From Physocladia obscura (Eukaryota > Chytridiomycota > Chytridiomycetes > Chytridiales > Chytriomycetaceae), in assembly GCA_027596945.1 (NCBI GenBank), contig JADGJH010000624.1, positions 1 through 15,981 on the forward strand: a stretch of 15,981 nt of DNA, read 5' to 3'. Under the pieces are notes generated by a model. It saw only the letters and a program-made list of their open reading frames with translations, did no database searches and was not told the origin of the DNA. A program made the position numbers and the translations under genes. Numbering within the stretch: the stretch's first letter is position 1; every line of letters starts with the position of its first letter. Positions 1 to 9,279 of this stretch are shown one piece after another.

Positions 1-998
1 AATTTAATAAAAATATAAAAAAATAAAATAAAAAGAAGATTTGGGATTGTCTCCAATGGATGGAGAATGGAGATTGAAATCTTTTTATTATTAAAATTGT
101 AGATTTAAGTTGCTTCAAGCTGTTTAACTCCAATTGGCTAATAGTTTTAATGCACAGTGAAAGTGTACTGACATAATATAACCATCTTCACAAATTTTGA
201 ACAGGTGTTAAATATATTCATTTATATTTTGATATACAAACTGAATGCACCAGATGAGATTTAATACTTACATTATTATATAATCTCAAGTCAGCAAAAT
301 TGAAAGAAAAATTGTTCATTTTACAGGCAAAAGACCAAGAAATTGTGCAATGGAAATAAAAAAAATTTAAATTCCAACTTTGTCTCATAAATTTGAATCA
401 GAACTTAAATTAAAATAGAATAGTTTACATAAGGCACAAGCATGTGGTTTCTTATTAAGTGTTCTATTTTCAGAAAAATAAATAAGAAGTTTTTGATTAA
501 AATTATTGCAAGCCCGATTCATTATATTTTTTTTTCTTCCTTTTTTGAACATTTAATTTCAAATTGATTTCTGATGCATCCTCCTGCCCAAACATCTTTG
601 TTTTGACTTCTTCACAGGTAAACTCCCTCTAGTTTGTTGTCTTTTCTCATTGATATCTATTTAAAATAATAAAAAGATCTTTGTTTTGATATCCTCAGAC
701 TTTCAAACATACCTATTCAACTGAAAATTATGCTATTTTATATTTATCCATTTTTCCTTATTGCTCCAAAAACACTTTTTGTATTAATACACAATTTCAA
801 AGTATGCATGTTGTTGGGTTAGTACTGCTGTTCATCATACCCAGTGCTTTGTCCACTTAAATCTGCAATCTGTTTGTTTGTTTGTTTGTCTACAAGAAAC
901 AAATGCGCAAAGGCCAATATGCACTTGAAGACCTGCTCCCCGGAATAAAAACAATATTTTCAGTTGATATTTCACCTGACTTTTCAAGATCAAAAACC
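1..998. other. AT-rich spacer, no gene seen
   Basis: I see no reading frame with family resemblance or plausible codon structure here. The stretch is rich in poly-A and poly-T runs and holds only a few CG dinucleotides. A short TTTG microsatellite lies at 871-889. It probably represents upstream flanking DNA of the decayed gene that follows. Confidence 0.6.
871..889 (+). repeat. TTTG microsatellite
   Basis: About five tandem copies of a TTTG tetranucleotide are directly visible. It is a simple slippage repeat with no evident function. Confidence 0.9.
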
Positions 999-2307
999 AT
1001 GGTTAAAACATAAGGCTTTGTTGATGACCTTTGCAGTCCTGTTGGTTGTGTGGACAACTTTATTATACTCAACAAGTGAGTTTTTATCTAATTTCTCCAC
1101 CTCGAGTGAGTCTTCATACCTGTCATTATCAGGCAAGTCCTCCACAGTTTCAAGTGACCATGAGTCATCAAAGCTGGGAAACAGGAAATACATTGGAAAG
1201 GAGTGTGAATTAGGTGCTACCTTGGAACTGTCTTGTCGTTTTCCCTTTTGTGGGAAAGCAGGAAAGTTCTGTGGGATGATGGTAAAAACATTACAAAGGC
1301 AAATAAATCAAGACAAAATACATGGACTTGAATGGATCTTTCCTCCAAGACATTTGGCAACTTTGGAATATTGGCATTTGAGCTTTTTTTTTGTTTTGTT
1401 TTTGAGCTGATTTTACTTTATCTAGATAGCGGCACACAAATCAAGCACAAACAATATTCTTGCTATGAAGCCTACCACTGCATTAAAGGGCATCATATTT
1501 TGTTTTCTAGAGACAGCATGACTCGTCAGGTTTATCGCTGACTTGTTTCATTTATCCGTGGGTTCTCATGGATTGTGGAGCACTACTATCATGACACATC
1601 ATTCTATTATCTCAACAGAAGTAGCAGAGAGGATGCTTTCCAACATGGCCCCTTAATTGAAAGCCGAAGATCGAGCTCCAAAGCAATGAAATTGAAATAT
1701 TCTACAACTTCTCGCATCATCATGTTGATCCAGACCATCCATATGAAGCTGACATTTACATAACAGGGATTCACTATCATGTGAATGATGATGAAATTGA
1801 TGACTTCAAACACGCTTTGCTTAAAATAATGCAAGCCATGTGTATGAGCTCTGTAAACAATAAAACAATAAAAAAATTATTCTGGCTAGCTGCTCCAGAA
1901 ATACATATCAATAACTGGAATACAATTGAGAAAAAATATATGTTAGAATGAAATGCCAAAACGAGGGATTTTTTTGGACTGCTGAACAGGTTTGACTTGA
2001 CTTCTTTACAAGTTTTTCTGTTCACTTATTTCTTCATATTTACCAGTGAATTATTCCTAATTTTACCATTTGATAGAATGGGAAATTTAAGAAAATATCT
2101 TCCAAATTATGATGACTTTCATTTTCAAAACTCTTGGAAAGATAATTGGCCAAACCAAATTTTAATTCATTCATTTTTGTTGATGCTTGGGTTTTCTTTA
2201 TTCCAACAACTAAATAGGGAGCTGACAGAATCAAGCTACATGATGACTGCAGGGACATTATTAACATGAACATAGTACAAGTGATGCTGAACAATGTTTG
2301 CAACTGA
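999..2307 (+). pseudogene. Decayed membrane-anchored SGNH/GDS-type (PC-esterase-like) protein
   Basis: Segments in different frames line up in the order expected for a type II membrane protein with a luminal SGNH (GDS-type) esterase/acyltransferase domain. Assignment is from remembered family sequence. Segments seen: a hydrophobic anchor (about 1009-1075, LLMTFAVLLVVWTTLLY); a cysteine block RFPFCGKAGKFC and GLEWIFPPRHL (about 1220-1360); GHHILFSRDSMTRQVY (about 1488-1538); a block with DADIY/GIHYH-type residues (1682-1948); then FDRMGNLRKYLPNYDDFH (about 2070-2125) and a C-terminus reading DCRDIINMNIVQVML and ending in TGA at 2305-2307. Lesions: one extra A near 1005-1008 directly after the likely ATG (999-1001); a frame change near 1376-1425 that may be an intron whose donor is lost (pyrimidine tract, CTAG ending 1425); GDS changed to RDS; TGA at 1539-1541; a frame change between about 1640 and 1682; TGA at 1949-1951; another frame change between about 2150 and 2240. 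A clean GT...AG intron (1990-2046) survives, so this decayed as ordinary gene DNA and is not a retrocopy. Confidence 0.75.
1990..2046 (+). other. Surviving 57-nt intron inside the pseudogene
   Basis: Removing this GTTTGA...TACCAG segment joins GLLN to SELFLILPFDRM in one frame. The GTTTGA donor is the same as that of the first intron in the coiled-coil gene (11931). This supports descent from an intron-bearing gene. The exact ends are inferred from frame continuity only. Confidence 0.6.
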
Positions 2308-4615
2308 GTAAAAGACAAAAACTTGAAAGAATAAAATAAAATCACAATATAAGACCTTGATAAAAGCAAGGGGACTGAAAAATTTATGCAAAAATAGCTT
2401 TTTCAACTTCAGAAACCCATCACTGACACCAACTTCAACTGCATGAACACAACTGTGGCTGCAACTGTAGTGTTTTTGTGTGGGTGAGTGGGTATTGGTG
2501 GGTTTGTGAAGCCATTGTTGTATTTTGTTTCTCAAAATGTGAAATAAAATTGTTCAGTCCTCCCTACCTCCACCCTGGATAAAAACTCAATTTTTACCAA
2601 AAAAACCAATCACAAATTTCAGAAATATTTGGTTTGCAACATTTAATTCTTCTCAATCTACTTTTATTATTAATCCACATAGTTTTAACCCATTTTCAAT
2701 CTGTGGATTTTGTATTGATACAAATCATTAGTTTTTCTCATGGAAGTTATGATATGCAATATTCATTTAAACCATATTTATTCAAGTTTATCTCAATTTT
2801 GTTAGCTGCACTATCCATTATATGTGTTGGGCTTGGTCAGGTGCAAATATCAAGTCTCCTGTGATTGGTCAGGGGCTGAGTGTCATGGACATCAGATATG
2901 GATCAAATTAGATTGTACCAAGTGTGTGTTGAAATATGAGCTTTGAATCAATCATAAGCCTGTTTTTCATAAGGTTGTAATTAGAATAATATTCCACTTT
3001 ATACATCACCTATTGAAATAAAATAAGTACCAGAGGCTTCTGCCCAAATCATCTGCCAGGTTATGATGGTTTTGTCAAGATTAGAGTGATTAATGTGCAG
3101 AGTATTTGGTATGTTTAGATTCTAATTTTTTGATTTCCAGTTGAATTTGCATTTTTTCAACTCCACCTGCAATTTGGTTGCATTTTCTTTTCTTTTTGTT
3201 TTGTACATTCTTTTTCTAGGAACCAATTATTTGTACTTGAATTGTTATTTTTGTCAAGATGATATTCTGGGGGTGAATTTGATTCTGCCAATTGTTCTTA
3301 ATACATTTCAGTCACTTGATTAATTTTTTTCTTCCTTCTGGTTTGTGTCTTCCTGTATATCACAAAATTATATTTCTGGCAATACAAATCATTATTTATC
3401 AAATAAACAGCTTCAAAGGGCCTTGTCTGATGACAATCTGTTAATACATGTTTTAGGTGAGATCTGGGGTGCTTGAGAGAACAGAATTTATAGTGATGTG
3501 AAATATCCAGTTTAAGGAGTTATATTTTATTTATTTTGGGCAAAAACCTTTCTGTTTTGTTAAGTTCCCAGTTTAACTTCAATTATTTCAGATTGGAGGG
3601 CAGCAAGTATTATAATTTTAGACATTTTATTGTTCCATTTTTATTTTTTTCAAAAACAAACAAAATGAAATTTCTAGTCCAATTCCAAAAACCTTCTTTA
3701 CTCACAAACTGTTCTTTAGTGCACCCCTCACTATAGTTCAAGAGACAAAGATGCTACAGCAGCTTCCCATTGGACCAATCCACATTGTCAGCTTAAATAA
3801 TAAAGCAATTTAATTATGTTTTGTTTGAATATCATACATGCTAATATTTTCCATTAAGGTGGACATTATGATACACTACCATTCGTAATATATACAATTA
3901 CATATCATTTATCTGAAATAATAATTTACATGTGAACAATGTGGAATTTCAAACACAAAAACTGGGCAAAAAATGCTTAAATAATGTTTATTTCTCTTTG
4001 TTTAACAAGAAGCTTTAAAGAATAAACTTGGAAGTATTAAACTAAATTCTCTGACAACAGAAATTCAACATTCCATCTGTACCACATACTTAAGTATCTA
4101 TATGGCACTTGAAAATTTGGTCTTTCTTACAAAAAATAGAGCACTTACTCTTGAATTACCATGTTCACAAATAAATGGACACATATGCTCAGATCAAAGC
4201 CAAGCCCAGGACTAGTCCCATCTGCATTCTAATGTTATTTTATTCAATGTAGCTTCATCTTCATTTGTCAATTGTTCCAGTTTCTACTCCCCAATAATAT
4301 GGCAAAAATTTTAGCAATTGACTTTGTTATGTTCTACAGCTCAAACAGACAGCTGCATTTGAGTCAAATAAAAAACATTATTGTATCAAGTAAAGAATAT
4401 TAATGTATTTTTAAAAGTATCTGCTTGTGTAAATACCCAAGTCTTCAGAGTGTTCTGCAAATTGTCAAAACAGAGACAGACAATTCACATGACTAATATA
4501 CTTGTTTCCAAAGTTTGTCAAGATACCAGTCTGATTGTAGTGTGAAGAGGGCTTTTATATGCTAAACCTTGTTGAATAATAGTATTAAGAAATGCATAGC
4601 TTACATTTACAATTG

Positions 4616-4704
4616 TTTTCAAAAATAATGAGCCAGACAAAATAAATTGCATTTTTTTGCTTTTTTACTTTGGCAAATACTGGTGGAGATACTGGTGGAT
4701 ACTG
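4616..4704 (-). repeat. Inverted copy 1 of a local repeat family
   Basis: Read on the minus strand, this segment matches copies 2 and 3 downstream. Bases 4616-4643 are the exact reverse complement of 4998-5025 (28 nt). The match continues with more divergence through CCAGTAT-type sub-repeats: ATACTGG appears three times on the plus strand at about 4677-4706. The inverted order relative to the other two copies suggests rearrangement or a folded-back non-autonomous element. Confidence 0.75.
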
Positions 4705-4809
4705 GCTGATTGCTAATGAGTTCACAACTCTTTGAAAGGAATACAATATGATGACATTTTCTTTATAATAGAACCACAAGAAATGAATAAATGAAGGAAT
4801 ATTTGAGCA

Positions 4810-5366
4810 GCTCAAGTGTTGAACCATATGTTCAGGTGATCAGAGAGCAATTAACAAATAGTCAAGTTGCCATGGTTCATGAGCATTGTACCTTGATGCA
4901 GGCTACACAAAAAAATTGTTTGATGTTCCATGATATGTGATGTTAGAGATTGTGTTTCTACCAGTATTTCTCTCCAGTATTTGTCAAAGTCAAAATCATT
5001 TTGTCTGGCTCATTATTTTTGAAAATAGCTGTAATATAGGTATCTCCAGAGGACAGCTCCATCTTTGTTGCTACACATATGGATTTCTGAGTGTTCCAAA
5101 TGTTTAAAACTATCTAAACATCCAAGCAACCAAAGAGCAATCAACAAATAATCACTTTGCCACAGAATATGAGCATTATTCTTCTGGGCAGGTCCAGACA
5201 ATGTGCCAAAAAATTGCATTTGGATGTTGCTTGATGCTCATGATAAGTATTAGTAGAAATTGTATCCAGTATTTCCACTAGTATTTCACCAGTATATCTC
5301 TCCACTATTTGACAAAATCAAAAATTTCATTTATTTTGTCTTGTTCAATCTTTTTGAAAATAGCAG
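4810..5366 (+). repeat. Two diverged direct repeat units of about 290 bp
   Basis: Unit 1 (about 4810-5030) and unit 2 (about 5088-5366) share the same order of motifs at an offset near 290 bp. AGAGCAATTAACAAATA at 4844 corresponds to AGAGCAATCAACAAATA at 5134. Next come a GAGCATT block, a TGATG...CATGATA block, a cluster of CCAGTATTTC-like short repeats (4960-4983 and 5265-5310), and a TTTTGTCT...TTTTTGAAAATAGC block ending near 5028 and 5363. Copies are clearly diverged and carry no coding frame. The family is unrecognised; it could be a SINE-like or MITE-like element or an old local duplication. Confidence 0.7.
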
Positions 5367-5628
5367 TAAGGACCAAGAATTGTTAGTACAAAATCTCTAC
5401 AAAGGCATCTTTTGCAATTTTTTCATTGGCTCAAATAAGTCTTAAATTGACACTGTTTAAATAGATTGTTTGAAATAAGTATGTTCTCATAAGCATTTGG
5501 TTAAAAGTCCAGTCGACATTTAATAAAAAAAAGTCAAAGATGTTTCCCTTGAAAAGCTAAAGGTTCAGAAAACTCGCTTAATATGCAAACAGCATCAATA
5601 TTTAAGATAAAAAAATTAAAAAAAGACG

Positions 5629-7015
5629 TCAAATTGGGCATCCAAGGCCATGCAACCTGGTTCCACTAATTTCCAACGATAAAGCTTCATACTTTTCCAG
5701 AACATCTGCATGTTTATAAGCACCACTTTGAGTATAGTACGCCAGATGAGCTACTAGTGCCCGTCCAACTGATCCCGCATGCCGACCCACAGCTTTAGGG
5801 TAATGATGACTGAGAAATAATTCATCATCTCCGGGCACGGTTACGTTAAGCAATGAGCGACCCCTAAGGAAAATAAATAAGTGAATAACGATGTGATATA
5901 TTCGAAAAATTAAGTATACCAGAATGCGATAAAATTTATGCTCCAGCGATCATATTTTTCCGCGTGGAGATCCCATGTTTTGAAATGATACCGCTCGGTG
6001 TCATCTTTTAACAATAAATTAACTATAGTATAAATAAAATAAAAGAAAAAAGCATACTATGTTCAATTGCATCAAATAGCGAATAATGTGCAGCAGCAGC
6101 ACAATGCCAGGATTTTTGCGTACAACTATCCCATGGGTCAAGTTTGGCAAGGGATAGTGGGGATCCGAACAAGAAACCATCAGTCTCATTTGCAAGACCA
6201 AGTCGTCTCTTTGCTGATCCGATATCTTCGTCATTCATTTGCAACCAAGACCCAGCTTTTGCTGCAGAAATATTTCGAACACGCCAATCTTTTATTTCAT
6301 CCTTTACAACTATTCCAGAAGGTGAGAGATCAAGTGTATATGGTCGCAATGCTCCTATTACGTGGTGAATTCCGGTGAAAATGCAATGGTTTACAACATT
6401 TGCAGACATTATAAGCCACGGAGTGTGTATCAATTCGTAAACCATTGATTCAAATGTTCCGTCCTCAATAAACACAACATCGTCATCCATTTTAATATAG
6501 ACGGCATCAGGATTGGTAATGTGTCTGTAGTTTTCAGTCCAAGGCCCAGAAGAAATAACGAGTTTGTAGTAATCGGGGTTTGCTTGTACGAGCTTGTAGA
6601 TCCATGCCACGTCCTCCGGTTTAGTTTTCACCGAATTGGCCACAAATAAGACGCGAGAAATGATTCCGCCATTTTCTCTGGAATTTCGCTGAATTGAAAA
6701 CGCGAAGTTAGCTATTGTAGTTTCAAATACAGCGGAAAACAATTTGTATTTATTTACCTGAAGATATCTATCCAAAATTGCGACGTTCTGACGTCGTCCG
6801 TAGAAAACAAATACGAAAACTTCCACATTTTCAAAATTAACTGGGTTGGACACTTTACTGTCAAGTCTAGGAAAGCAAAAGTTCAAATGAGATAGCCCAG
6901 TGTCAGTGTTAACGTGTTCAAACTCTGTGTCAGTTTTCTCGGCATTCATGGTTGCCAGATTTTTACTGTGTTGACTGCTCAGAAAACTCAAAAATACGAA
7001 TAGCACGAGTATCAT
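5629..7015 (-). CDS. Secretory-pathway glycosyltransferase-like protein with DxD block (4 exons)
   Basis: The inferred exons are 7015-6758, 6688-6058, 6004-5920 and 5863-5629 (stop TGA 5631-5629), giving 402 residues. The N-terminus MILVLFVFLSFLSS is a signal peptide or signal anchor, so the product should enter the ER/Golgi. VFVFYGRRQNVAILDRYLQ is followed by a Rossmann-like strand ISRVLFVANSV. The sequence DAVYIKMDDDVVFIED (DDD at about residues 154-156) is a typical metal- and nucleotide-sugar-binding DxD motif of GT-A fold glycosyltransferases. The C-terminal half contains WDLHAEKYDRWSINFIAF, PGDDELFLSHHYP and LVAHLAYYTQ. These are familiar to me from an uncharacterised protein family of fungi and other microbial eukaryotes, whose acceptor and linkage are unknown. 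ATG 7015-7013 is the first in-frame Met after an upstream TAA. The acceptor of intron 2 could instead lie at 6023, giving a 35-nt intron and six more residues. I prefer 6005 because the joined protein reads better. No lesions were seen, in contrast to the decayed secretory gene on the left. Confidence 0.8.
6689..6757 (-). other. 69-nt in-frame intron without stop codons
   Basis: The segment starts GTAAATA and ends TTTCAATTCAG on the minus strand, between codons CAG and CGA. Its length is a multiple of three and it contains no stop, so an unspliced message would add 23 residues (from VNKYK to FSIQ). Removing it joins RYLQ to RNSRENGG, which restores the family-like sequence. Confidence 0.75.
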
Positions 7016-7275
7016 AACATAAATTTTGGGACGCTGTTTTGTTTTGTTCTTTAAAAAAATTTAGCAGCAACGAAATTTTACCGCAAACTTCTTGACTGAT
7101 AGTGGTTGGAGCGCGCGGAACTAAACGAATGCATAAAAAAGTTAATAATACATGGCGTGTTGGATCGTGATTTGTTGCGTTCACCATTGAGTTTTTTGTT
7201 TATTCTGTTTGGACAAAATCGAAAAGCGACAATGACAATTTTTTTCATTAAAAAATTTCCGCCAACTTTCAAAAA
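7016..7275. promoter_or_regulatory. Shared upstream region of two divergent genes
   Basis: This 260-bp interval separates the start of the minus-strand glycosyltransferase-like gene from the putative start of the plus-strand aminopeptidase-like fragment, so it must contain at least the minus-strand promoter. It keeps many CG dinucleotides (for example GGAGCGCGCGGAAC near 7109), unlike the spacers. A minimal upstream ATG-TTA-TGA (7020-7012) overlaps the glycosyltransferase start codon. No named promoter element was recognised. Confidence 0.45.
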
Positions 7276-7796
7276 ATGACTGTCCCTGTTTCAATCCGTT
7301 CCCGTGAGTTTAAGTTCCGGCGAAAACACCAATTTACCGCAACATAATAATTATTGATCAATGCATCACGATATAAATAATTACGGCCGATACTAGCTCA
7401 TTTTCCGCCGGTGTGGATGCCGTCAAGATTGTTTTGCTGATTGGCGAAAAAGCACAGCTTATTGAACCGATTGTAAGTAATATTTGCCAATCGAATGTAC
7501 TCGTTGATGATCAAAAAATAACTCAAGCCCTTCCACTCGTTGCGCTTGGACTCTCGGCAGACTTCATTGCGCCGATCAGCGACGGAACAACTGAAACAAT
7601 CACGAGCTATGTGGCTGGCAAGACTGTCACTGCGGCTGTATTTTCGGACAAACGCACTCATAATGTTGGCCCGGTGCGAGTCGACGCTATTCAGGATGTC
7701 GTTTCAAAGAATTCTGGCAAGGATGGCAATGTTGCAATCGTCATGCGCCTCCAGTCTGAAATTCAAATTTTGCCCCAAACACAAACCGTCGAGTAG
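7276..7796 (+). CDS. Truncated N-terminal region of an M17/NPEPL1-like aminopeptidase (possible pseudogene)
   Basis: An open frame from about 7397 to a TAG ending at 7796 reads DAVKIVLLIGEKAQLIEPIV and later VTAAVFSDKRTHNVGPVRVD and GNVAIVMRL. The order (LLIG block, T-A-A-V strand, R-x-H-N-x-x-P-x-R motif, amphipathic helix, hydrophobic strand) resembles the N-terminal domain of NPEPL1-like members of peptidase family M17. This is from memory and is moderate evidence. The frame has no ATG. An upstream exon 7276-7313 starting ATG ACT GTC joins in phase if an intron 7314-7396 (GTTCCG...TACTAG) is removed. The donor is unusual, though a GTTCAG donor is used in the neighbouring oxidase gene. The predicted product is about 140 residues, where the family has roughly 500. 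The metal-binding and catalytic C-terminal domain is absent, and I found no continuation in any frame of 7797-8290. It cannot be a working peptidase as it stands. Confidence 0.5.
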
Positions 7797-8290
7797 TGAC
7801 GGCATCATAGGAATTTAAAAAGCACGAACTTGCTGACATGAATAGAATCGATGAGACCAATTCGAATCTGGATCATCGGGGTTGCGTAGCGCAAAATGCG
7901 TTGAGTTTGACCATAAACCTGTTACGAACGGTATTGTTTGCCTTATGTGGTGGCAGTTTTCGTTAGTTAGAGTGCTGCCGTTTACTACTGTGTTTATTTA
8001 TTCGATCCGATTCGATTTGTGGGACCATTCTGATATTAGTTGATTGGAATTTGCCTTATTGGTCCATCCACACCTGTATCACCAACGCAAGCCACGCCCA
8101 AATAATCCACAGCTTGTACATATCTTCATCCTCCATTTAAAATATTTGCATGCCATATTTAATTTTCTAACTTCTTTTTATTAACTGTTGGTGCTTTTCT
8201 GTATCATCCGGTGTTTTCTATTATGTAGTGATTGCTCTCAATAAATACATACTTAATAAATTAAACATATATTTAATAAGAACACCCAAT
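7797..8290. other. Spacer after the truncated gene, CG-containing
   Basis: No frame continues the aminopeptidase and no other product was recognised. Unlike other spacers, 7797-8110 keeps many CG dinucleotides (for example GATCATCGGGGTTGCG near 7872). It may be 3' untranslated sequence or recently broken coding DNA. From about 8110 onward it becomes AT-rich. Confidence 0.5.
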
Positions 8291-8494
8291 GTTCATTAGC
8301 TGTTCAGAATCATCAATGAAACCAATGCCAAGTGTGTTTAACTATTTATTTATTGTACTTGGGATAGGTTTGTAGAGATTGGGGATATTGGTAGCCGTTC
8401 AAAATTGTTGCTGAATTGCCACCTCTATTCAAATCCCCAATCTGCTACACTCTCTAAACAACCACACTGCAATCTTCAAAAAGAAAACAATCTT
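8291..8494 (+). repeat. Repeat copy A of a 197-bp unit
   Basis: The copy begins GTTCATTAGCTGTTCAGAAT and contains a TGCCAAGTGTGTTTAACTAT block, TGGGATAGG, GCTGAATTGCC and CAAATCCCCAATC. All have matching counterparts in the same order in copy C (9280-9480). The next copy starts 197 bp later, at 8495. The function is unknown. Confidence 0.75.
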
Positions 8495-8596
8495 AGCTAT
8501 TCAGAAAATTCAATTAAAACAGTGCCAAAGGGTCTAGTTATTTATTTTATTGTACTGGGATGGATTGTGAATTTCAGTGTTCATGATAGGGTTAGC
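8495..8596 (+). repeat. Repeat copy B, interrupted by the small element
   Basis: AGCTATTCAGAAAATTCAAT, then AGTGCCAAAGGGTCTAGTTA and ACTGGGATGG, repeat the first third of copy A. A new unit seems to restart with GTTCATGATAGGGTTAGC at about 8579 and is cut off where the palindromic element begins at 8597. This suggests insertion into a tandem array. Confidence 0.65.
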
Positions 8597-8966
8597 AATT
8601 ATACTGTATAATAATTTTTATTATACAGTATAATACTGTCAGTATACTAGTATTATACCTTGTTTTTAATAAAAATTTTCAAACAAATAATGATAAATTG
8701 TTATCCAATATTAAAAAAGACACTGTACAAATTTACCTTTCATATTGAAATAGCAAGAAATGTGATGGAATGGGAAGGTCTCAATGATTGAATCAAAATG
8801 GTGATTGACTTTTAAAACAAAATATAAAAAAACTGGAAATGATTCCAAATTCCAAAAAAAAAAATAAATAAAAAGTGAAACAAAATTATACTGGTATAAT
8901 GAATTTTATTATATAAATTATATGTATAATTATACTGTATAATCACTACACTGTATAAGTATAATT
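8597..8966. mobile_element. MITE-like element with palindromic ends
   Basis: This is a 370-bp AT-rich segment without coding capacity. Both ends start with the 9-bp inverted terminal sequence AATTATACT (8597-8605, and its complement at 8958-8966). Near the ends lie four short palindromes built as ATTATAC-spacer-GTATAAT: 8598-8612, 8620-8634, 8885-8900 and 8929-8943. The first two together form a perfect 17-bp inverted repeat with a 3-nt loop (8598-8614/8618-8634). Such structure is typical of non-autonomous DNA transposons. No target-site duplication is obvious, so the boundaries and the mobility are inferred. Confidence 0.5.
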
Positions 8967-9279
8967 CACACCCTCGAGTATTGATTATTATTGTGCTGGA
9001 GTATATTTTATTGACTACTTGGAGGAATGAAATGTGCGGAAAGTAAATTTCTCATCTGATAATCAAAGGCACAATTGAAAACATAACCTTCACTATTATT
9101 TATCAAGAAGTAGGTCATATAGCTGCTCATGACAATTTAATTTATTCTTTTCAAAGCAAAATCTAGTGTTGCTTGTGAGATCTGTGCAAAGTTAGGCAAT
9201 TTCAGTGAAGATATTGATGCAGGTGCTGAGCAGTGAAAAGTTGAGCATTCTTGAGTTTCAGAAGAATTCAATGAGCTAG
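8967..9279. other. AT-rich spacer between element and repeat copy C
   Basis: No gene was recognised. A 26-codon frame at about 9157-9233 (AKSSVACEICAKLGNFSED...) has a coding-like look but is too short to call. Confidence 0.5.

Larger units (their letters stand above)
2308..5628. other. 3.3-kb non-coding spacer, nearly CG-free
   Basis: No convincing coding frame was found; the longest open frames have AT-driven, low-complexity translations rich in F, L, I and S. Reading it base by base, I find only one CG dinucleotide between 2281 and 5512 (near 3884), with a few more returning near 5514, 5574 and 5627. A diverged repeat family occupies 4616-5366 and is listed separately. The rest, including 2308-4600, shows nothing I can name. 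Confidence 0.75.

Noticed and set aside
2040..2369. Minus-strand 109-residue open frame, and the neighbour at 2236-2535
   Set aside because: Antisense of the pseudogene 3' end and AT-rich spacer, with low-complexity hydrophobic translation.
4616..5366. CRISPR array
   Set aside because: The repeats are long, diverged and partly inverted, without uniform spacers, in a eukaryotic context.
6067..6378. Plus-strand 103-residue open frame
   Set aside because: Antisense to exon 2 of the glycosyltransferase-like gene, with no family resemblance.
6023..7015. Single 330-residue open frame on the minus strand taken as a complete protein
   Set aside because: It reads through a 69-nt intron and runs into a second intron at its 3' end (LFSFILFIL). 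The conserved C-terminus is in two further exons.
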